Assembly: GCA_900315565.1 (NCBI GenBank)
Contig: OMZS01000008.1
Coordinates: 1 to 64,000 of the forward strand
Direction: 5' to 3'
Length of the DNA: 64,000 nucleotides
DNA from: an uncultured Prevotellaceae bacterium
GTDB lineage: Bacteria > Bacteroidota > Bacteroidia > Bacteroidales > Bacteroidaceae
The position numbers and the translations under genes are program-made. Shown here in pieces: positions 60,348 through 64,000 of this stretch. The notes under the pieces are model-generated. The model was not told the DNA's origin, made no database searches, and saw nothing but the letters and a program-made list of their open reading frames with translations. Position 1 is the stretch's first letter; every line of letters starts with the position of its first letter.

Positions 60348-60995
60348 ATGAAAAAGAACATTTTGGGCACATGGGCTCTTGCTGCTGTTGCCACATTCGC
60401 TTTCACATCATGCAACCAGTCGGCCCCGAAGGTTGACGAAAAGTCGCAAACCACCGAGAATGGCGGCTCCGACCTTAAAATCGCCTATATTGAGGTAGAT
60501 TCCATCATGTCGCAGTATGAGTTCTGCAAAGAATACACGCTGATTCTCCAGAAAAAGAGCACCAACATTCAGAACACCATCAATCAGAAGGGCAACAATC
60601 TGCAGGCCGCTGCTGCCAACTTCCAGCAGAAAATACAGCAAAACGCCTATACCCGCGAGCAGGCTGAGGCCATTAGCAACAACCTGCAGAAGCAGCAAGC
60701 CGACCTTCAGGCCTTGCAGAACCGTCTGGGCAACGAGTTCCAGGCTGAGACCGAAAAGTTCAACAATGCCCTTCGCGACAGCATTCAGCACTTCCTGGCT
60801 GTTTACAACAAGGACAAGAAATATGCTCTTATTCTGAGCAAGGCTGGCGATAACATCCTCTATGCTGACAAGGGTTACGACATCACCAACGAGGTGATTG
60901 CCGGACTGAACAAGGCTTACAAGAAAACACCCCTGAAGAAGGAAGAAAAGAAAGAGGAGAAAGCTGCCGACAAGAAAGGCGAAGCCAAGAAATAA
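60348..60995 (+). CDS. OmpH/Skp-like periplasmic lipoprotein
   Basis: This 215-residue protein has a signal ending TSC (Cys22), making it a lipoprotein, then the OmpH pattern IAYIEVDSIMSQYEFCKEY and a long coiled coil (about residues 65-135, many Gln/Asn). It closes with YALILSKAGDNILYADKGYDITNEV and a Lys/Glu-rich tail. Skp-like proteins hold outer-membrane proteins unfolded in the periplasm. The repeat at 60221 lies in its upstream region. Confidence 0.85.
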   Translation: MKKNILGTWALAAVATFAFTSCNQSAPKVDEKSQTTENGGSDLKIAYIEVDSIMSQYEFCKEYTLILQKKSTNIQNTINQKGNNLQAAAANFQQKIQQNAYTREQAEAISNNLQKQQADLQALQNRLGNEFQAETEKFNNALRDSIQHFLAVYNKDKKYALILSKAGDNILYADKGYDITNEVIAGLNKAYKKTPLKKEEKKEEKAADKKGEAKK

Positions 60996-61029
60996 AGAAT
61001 CTCAGTAGAGAAACGTACTTTATTATAGC

Positions 61030-61080
61030 AAAGGAGGATGTTTCGGATGTCAAGCAATCCCAGCATCCTCCTTTGTTGTT
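61030..61080 (+). terminator. Terminator of the OmpH-like gene
   Basis: AAAGGAGGATG (61030-61040) and CATCCTCCTTT (61064-61074) form an 11-pair stem followed by GTTGTTT. Confidence 0.8.
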
Positions 61081-61119
61081 TCCACTCCCAACCCAATAAC
61101 TGTCAGCCATTTTCAAGCC

Positions 61120-61755
61120 ATGAATCGCAAACAACGCTACGAATACATACTCAACTATTTCCGCAACCAGATGCCCGAAGTGAACACCGAACTTGAGTTT
61201 GGAAGTGTGTTCCAGCTGCTGGTGGCTGTGGTGCTCAGCGCCCAATGTACCGACAAGCGCATCAATCAGGTGACTCCTTCTCTTTTCGGCCGGTTTCCCG
61301 ATGCCAAAGCCATGGCCGGTGCCGATGAAGCCGAGGTTTTTGAGTATATCAAAAGCGTTTCTTACCCAAACTCCAAAGCCCGTCATCTGGTGGAAATGGC
61401 GCGCATGCTCGTGAGCGAGTTTCATGGCGATGTGCCCGACAATCTCGACGACCTTTTGCGCCTGCCAGGCGTGGGTCGCAAGACGGCCAATGTGATCCAG
61501 GCTGTTGCCTTTGGCAAATCGACCATGGCTGTCGATACGCATGTGTTTCGCGTCAGCCACCGGCTGGGGCTGGTTGGCAAGAATGCCACCACACCCTATA
61601 AGGTGGAAATGGAACTCATGAAAAACATTCCCTCCGAACTTGTTCCCAAAGCCCATCATTGGCTTCTGCTTCACGGACGCTATGTGTGCACATCGCGTGC
61701 TCCCCATTGCGCTAAATGCGAATTCAACTACATCTGCCCCAAACAACAACTATGA
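61120..61755 (+). CDS. nth: Endonuclease III (Nth)
   Basis: This 211-residue DNA glycosylase/AP-lyase has the helix-hairpin-helix [13 protein letters not shown] (with catalytic Lys), VDTHVFRVSHR (catalytic Asp) and the [4Fe-4S] motif CTSRAPHCAKCEFNYIC. It excises oxidised pyrimidines. The stop codon overlaps the start of the next gene as ATGA. Confidence 0.96.
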   Translation: MNRKQRYEYILNYFRNQMPEVNTELEFGSVFQLLVAVVLSAQCTDKRINQVTPSLFGRFPDAKAMAGADEAEVFEYIKSVSYPNSKARHLVEMARMLVSEFHGDVPDNLDDLLRLPGVGRKTANVIQAVAFGKSTMAVDTHVFRVSHRLGLVGKNATTPYKVEMELMKNIPSELVPKAHHWLLLHGRYVCTSRAPHCAKCEFNYICPKQQL

Positions 61756-62450
61756 ACGCCAAACGCATCCTCCAGTTCCTGCGCGACGTGAGCGCCAATA
61801 ACAACCGCCCATGGTTTCAGGCTCACAAAGACGAATACTTGGCCGTGAAAGCCGACTTCGAGGCCGACATCGCCAAGGCCATCCTTCGTATTGCTGAGTT
61901 CGACCCCTCCGTGGCCCACATCACGGTAAAAGACGCCACCTACCGCTTCTATCGTGACACACGCTTTTCGCCCGACAAGTCGCCCTATAAGAACCATATT
62001 GGCGCCTACATCGCTGCACACGGAAAGAAAGCCCTTCATGGCGGCTACTACATCCACTTGGAGCCAGGCAACTGTTTGCTCTCCTGCGGCAACTATTGGC
62101 TTCCCACCAACATTCTCACCTCGTGCCGCAACGAGATCATGGCCAATATTGACCAATGGCGTTCATGCGTTGAAAACGATGAGTTTCTCCGCATGTTCGG
62201 CCGTCCGTGTCAAGGAGGGTGGGGCAGCGAAAAAGGTTTCGGACTGGAGTACCTGAAAACCGCACCTGCGGGTTTCCCTCGTGATTACGAGTTCATAGAC
62301 TATTTGCGCCTGAAGAACTATTGCTGCTGGAAAAAGGTTCCCGAAACGTTCTTCGAGGGTGAGCAATGGATGGACGAAATGGTGCGTGTGTTCAAAGTGG
62401 GAAAACCCATGATGGATTTTGCCAATGCTGTCATCGACGATTACGAGTAG
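61752..62450 (+). CDS. DUF2461 family protein
   Basis: This 232-residue protein matches the DUF2461/TIGR02453 pattern: LQFLRDVSANNNRPWFQAHK, TYRFYRDTRFSPDKSPYK and HGGYYIHLEPGNCLLSCGNY. The function is unknown. It is translationally coupled to nth and shares its terminator, but co-transcription does not prove a role in DNA repair. Confidence 0.88.
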   Translation: MNAKRILQFLRDVSANNNRPWFQAHKDEYLAVKADFEADIAKAILRIAEFDPSVAHITVKDATYRFYRDTRFSPDKSPYKNHIGAYIAAHGKKALHGGYYIHLEPGNCLLSCGNYWLPTNILTSCRNEIMANIDQWRSCVENDEFLRMFGRPCQGGWGSEKGFGLEYLKTAPAGFPRDYEFIDYLRLKNYCCWKKVPETFFEGEQWMDEMVRVFKVGKPMMDFANAVIDDYE

Positions 62451-62549
62451 GCTGTCTTGTCGGCAATACATATTAACCGTAAAAAACATTGCTATTTCAG
62501 AAAAAAACAGTCTTTTTTTGAACAACCAAGCAGTTTTTTTCCTAAATTA

Positions 62550-62592
62550 GCGGCCAAATAGAGCAAACAACTCTTTTGGCCGCATTTTTTTA
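62550..62592 (+). terminator. Terminator of the nth operon
   Basis: GCGGCCAAA (62550-62558) and TTTGGCCGC (62575-62583) are perfect, with AGAG/CTCT inside, followed by ATTTTTTTAT. It ends about 35 bases before ald and could also act as an attenuator for it. Confidence 0.85.
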
Positions 62593-62626
62593 TTGATTGT
62601 TTAACCATAAAAATCCTTTCTACACT

Positions 62627-63733
62627 ATGAAAATTGGTATTCCAAAAGAAATTAAGAACAACGAGAACCGTGTTGGTATGACTCCCGCCGGCGTAGCCGA
62701 GCTGGTGCGCCACGGTCATGAAGTCTATGTGCAGCACACAGCTGGTGTAAATAGTGGCTTTGCCGACGAAGCCTATGTAAAGGCCGGTGCCACCATTGTG
62801 CCCACTATCGAGGCTGCTTACGAGGTTGCCGATATGATTGTCAAGGTGAAAGAGCCCATTGAGCCCGAGTATCCGCTGGTGAAACCCGGACAGCTGTTGT
62901 TCACTTACTTCCATTTTGCTTGCGACCGCCCGCTGACCGATGCCATGATAAAGAGCGGAGGCGTTTGTCTGGCTTACGAGACCGTTCAGCTCTCCAATGG
63001 CGCTCTGCCGCTGCTCATTCCTATGAGCGAGGTGGCCGGGCGTATGGCTACCATCAACGGTGCCTACTATCTGCAGAAGACTAAGGGCGGCAAAGGTAAA
63101 CTCATTTGTGGTGTGCCCGGCGTGAAACCTGCCAAGGTGCTGGTGCTCGGTGGCGGAACCGTAGGCCAGGCTGCTGCCCGTGTGGCTGCCGGCATGGGAG
63201 CCAATGTGGTCATTACCGACATCTCGCTGCCCTTGCTCCGACAGTTGTCTATCGACATGCCCGCCAATGTAGATGCTGTTTATTCCAACCGGTTCAACAT
63301 TGAGCGCGAGTTACCCGATGTAGATATTGTTGTTGGTTCGGTACTCATTCCAGGCGACAAAACTCCACACCTCATCACCCGCGATATGCTGAAGATCATG
63401 CAGCCCGGCACGGTGCTTGTCGATGTCGCCATCGACCAGGGCGGCTGTTTCGAGACTTCACGCCCGACAACCCATAGTGAGCCCGTTTATGAGGTTGACG
63501 GAATCGTACATTATGCCGTGGCCAATATTCCCGGCGCTGTGCCCAACACTTCGACCATCGCCCTCACTAATGCCACTCTGCGCTATGCGCTCGCTCTGGC
63601 CGACAAAGGCTGGAAGAAAGCATGCAAAGACGACCCTGCACTCTATAAGGGCCTAAACATTGTGGAGGGTAAAGTAACCTTCAAAGCTGTTGCCGACGTG
63701 TTCGGACTTCCCTATGAACCCATAGAGCTGTAG
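62627..63733 (+). CDS. ald: Alanine dehydrogenase
   Basis: This 368-residue enzyme has the alanine dehydrogenase/PNT pattern: MKIGIPKEIKNNENRVGMTP, Lys and His active-site regions (IVKVKEPIEPEYPL, LFTYFHFACDRPL), the NAD loop VLVLGGGTVGQAAARVA and VDVAIDQGGCFETSRPTTHS. It interconverts L-alanine and pyruvate plus ammonia with NAD. The internal ATG at 62627 is chosen over 62597. Its TAG stop is the first part of a heptamer repeat. Confidence 0.95.
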   Translation: MKIGIPKEIKNNENRVGMTPAGVAELVRHGHEVYVQHTAGVNSGFADEAYVKAGATIVPTIEAAYEVADMIVKVKEPIEPEYPLVKPGQLLFTYFHFACDRPLTDAMIKSGGVCLAYETVQLSNGALPLLIPMSEVAGRMATINGAYYLQKTKGGKGKLICGVPGVKPAKVLVLGGGTVGQAAARVAAGMGANVVITDISLPLLRQLSIDMPANVDAVYSNRFNIERELPDVDIVVGSVLIPGDKTPHLITRDMLKIMQPGTVLVDVAIDQGGCFETSRPTTHSEPVYEVDGIVHYAVANIPGAVPNTSTIALTNATLRYALALADKGWKKACKDDPALYKGLNIVEGKVTFKAVADVFGLPYEPIEL

Positions 63734-63970
63734 GAGTTAGGAGAGTTACGAGTTAGGAATTAGGAATTAGGAGTTAGAAGTTAAGAACTTAAAGATAGGA
63801 AATAGAAGAATAAAGTTAGGAGTTAGGGGCTCAACTCCTAACTCCTAACTCTTAACTCCTAACTCTTAACTCTTAACTCTTAACTCCTAACTCCTAATTC
63901 CTAACTCCTAACTCTTAACTCCTAACTCCTAACTCCTAATTCCTAACTCCTAACTCTTAACTCCTAACTC
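63731..63970. repeat. Large inverted heptamer array
   Basis: The first half (63731 to about 63826) is degenerate TAGGAGT units. After a short TCA junction at about 63829, the second half is about 20 units of ACTCCTA, ACTCTTA or ATTCCTA. The halves are complementary and could form a very large hairpin or cruciform. No gene is visible from here to the end of the window. Confidence 0.9.
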
Positions 63971-64000
63971 AAAAACAGGTTTCCTACTTGATAGACTGCT

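Overview
The window looks like chromosome from a Prevotella/Segatella-type member of the Bacteroidales. Many genes are preceded by the Bacteroidetes -7 promoter box TAnnTTTG, often with a TTTG-like -33 box 19-20 bases upstream. Shine-Dalgarno sequences are mostly weak. Several families are typical of the phylum: a DUF5103 type IX secretion plug domain protein, a GldB-like lipoprotein, DUF4861, DUF6057 and DUF5687 proteins, a six-S1-domain RpsA and an OmpH-like lipoprotein. There is no rRNA, CRISPR array, prophage or insertion sequence.

The accessory region is bases 1-6438. It starts with about 1 kb that has no convincing gene but is rich in inverted repeats. Its last part (851-1017) folds into a riboswitch-like or terminator-like structure whose T-run touches the start codon of a C5 DNA methyltransferase. 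The methyltransferase, a McrB-type AAA+ GTPase and a LlaJI-type nuclease form a tightly overlapping restriction-modification operon. Base composition jumps sharply near base 2760, at the boundary between the McrB recognition domain and its motor domain, which suggests a swapped specificity module. A HigB-HigA toxin-antitoxin pair follows.

Bases 6540-63733 are mainly core genome. In order they hold mltG; a broken DPE2-type 4-alpha-glucanotransferase gene; a gph-like phosphatase; mtaB with a glycosyltransferase; envelope lipoproteins; a PD40/CxxCH lipoprotein with a DUF6057 membrane protein; an SGNH esterase; a DUF5103 protein; rpsA; an ABC-F ATPase; engB; and a recR-membrane protein-glycosyltransferase-GNAT operon. 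Two identical tRNA-Asp genes and one tRNA-Cys follow, then a DPP-IV peptidase, a second DUF4861 protein, a DUF2284/TIGR04076 pair with a gene remnant in front, a YqiA-like esterase, a 5'-nucleotidase/NudC operon, a DnaJ-like protein, and an ftsK-lolA-DUF5687 group. The last part holds an exonuclease-rlmI-tilS operon, a partner-switching operon (PP2C/kinase fusion, SLC13 transporter, STAS protein), htpG, an ECF-type sigma factor, pepD, an OmpH-like lipoprotein, nth, a DUF2461 protein and ald.

The most unusual genome-scale feature is a set of intergenic tandem repeats whose period is almost always 7, 14 or 21 bases. Several touch gene boundaries exactly: the mltG start codon, the frame after the gph stop, the nudC stop and the ald stop. 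The other points worth following are the restriction-modification leader and mosaic, the in-gene deletion in the glucanotransferase, the frame-matched repeat tail behind gph, and the self-contained phosphatase/kinase-transporter-STAS operon.
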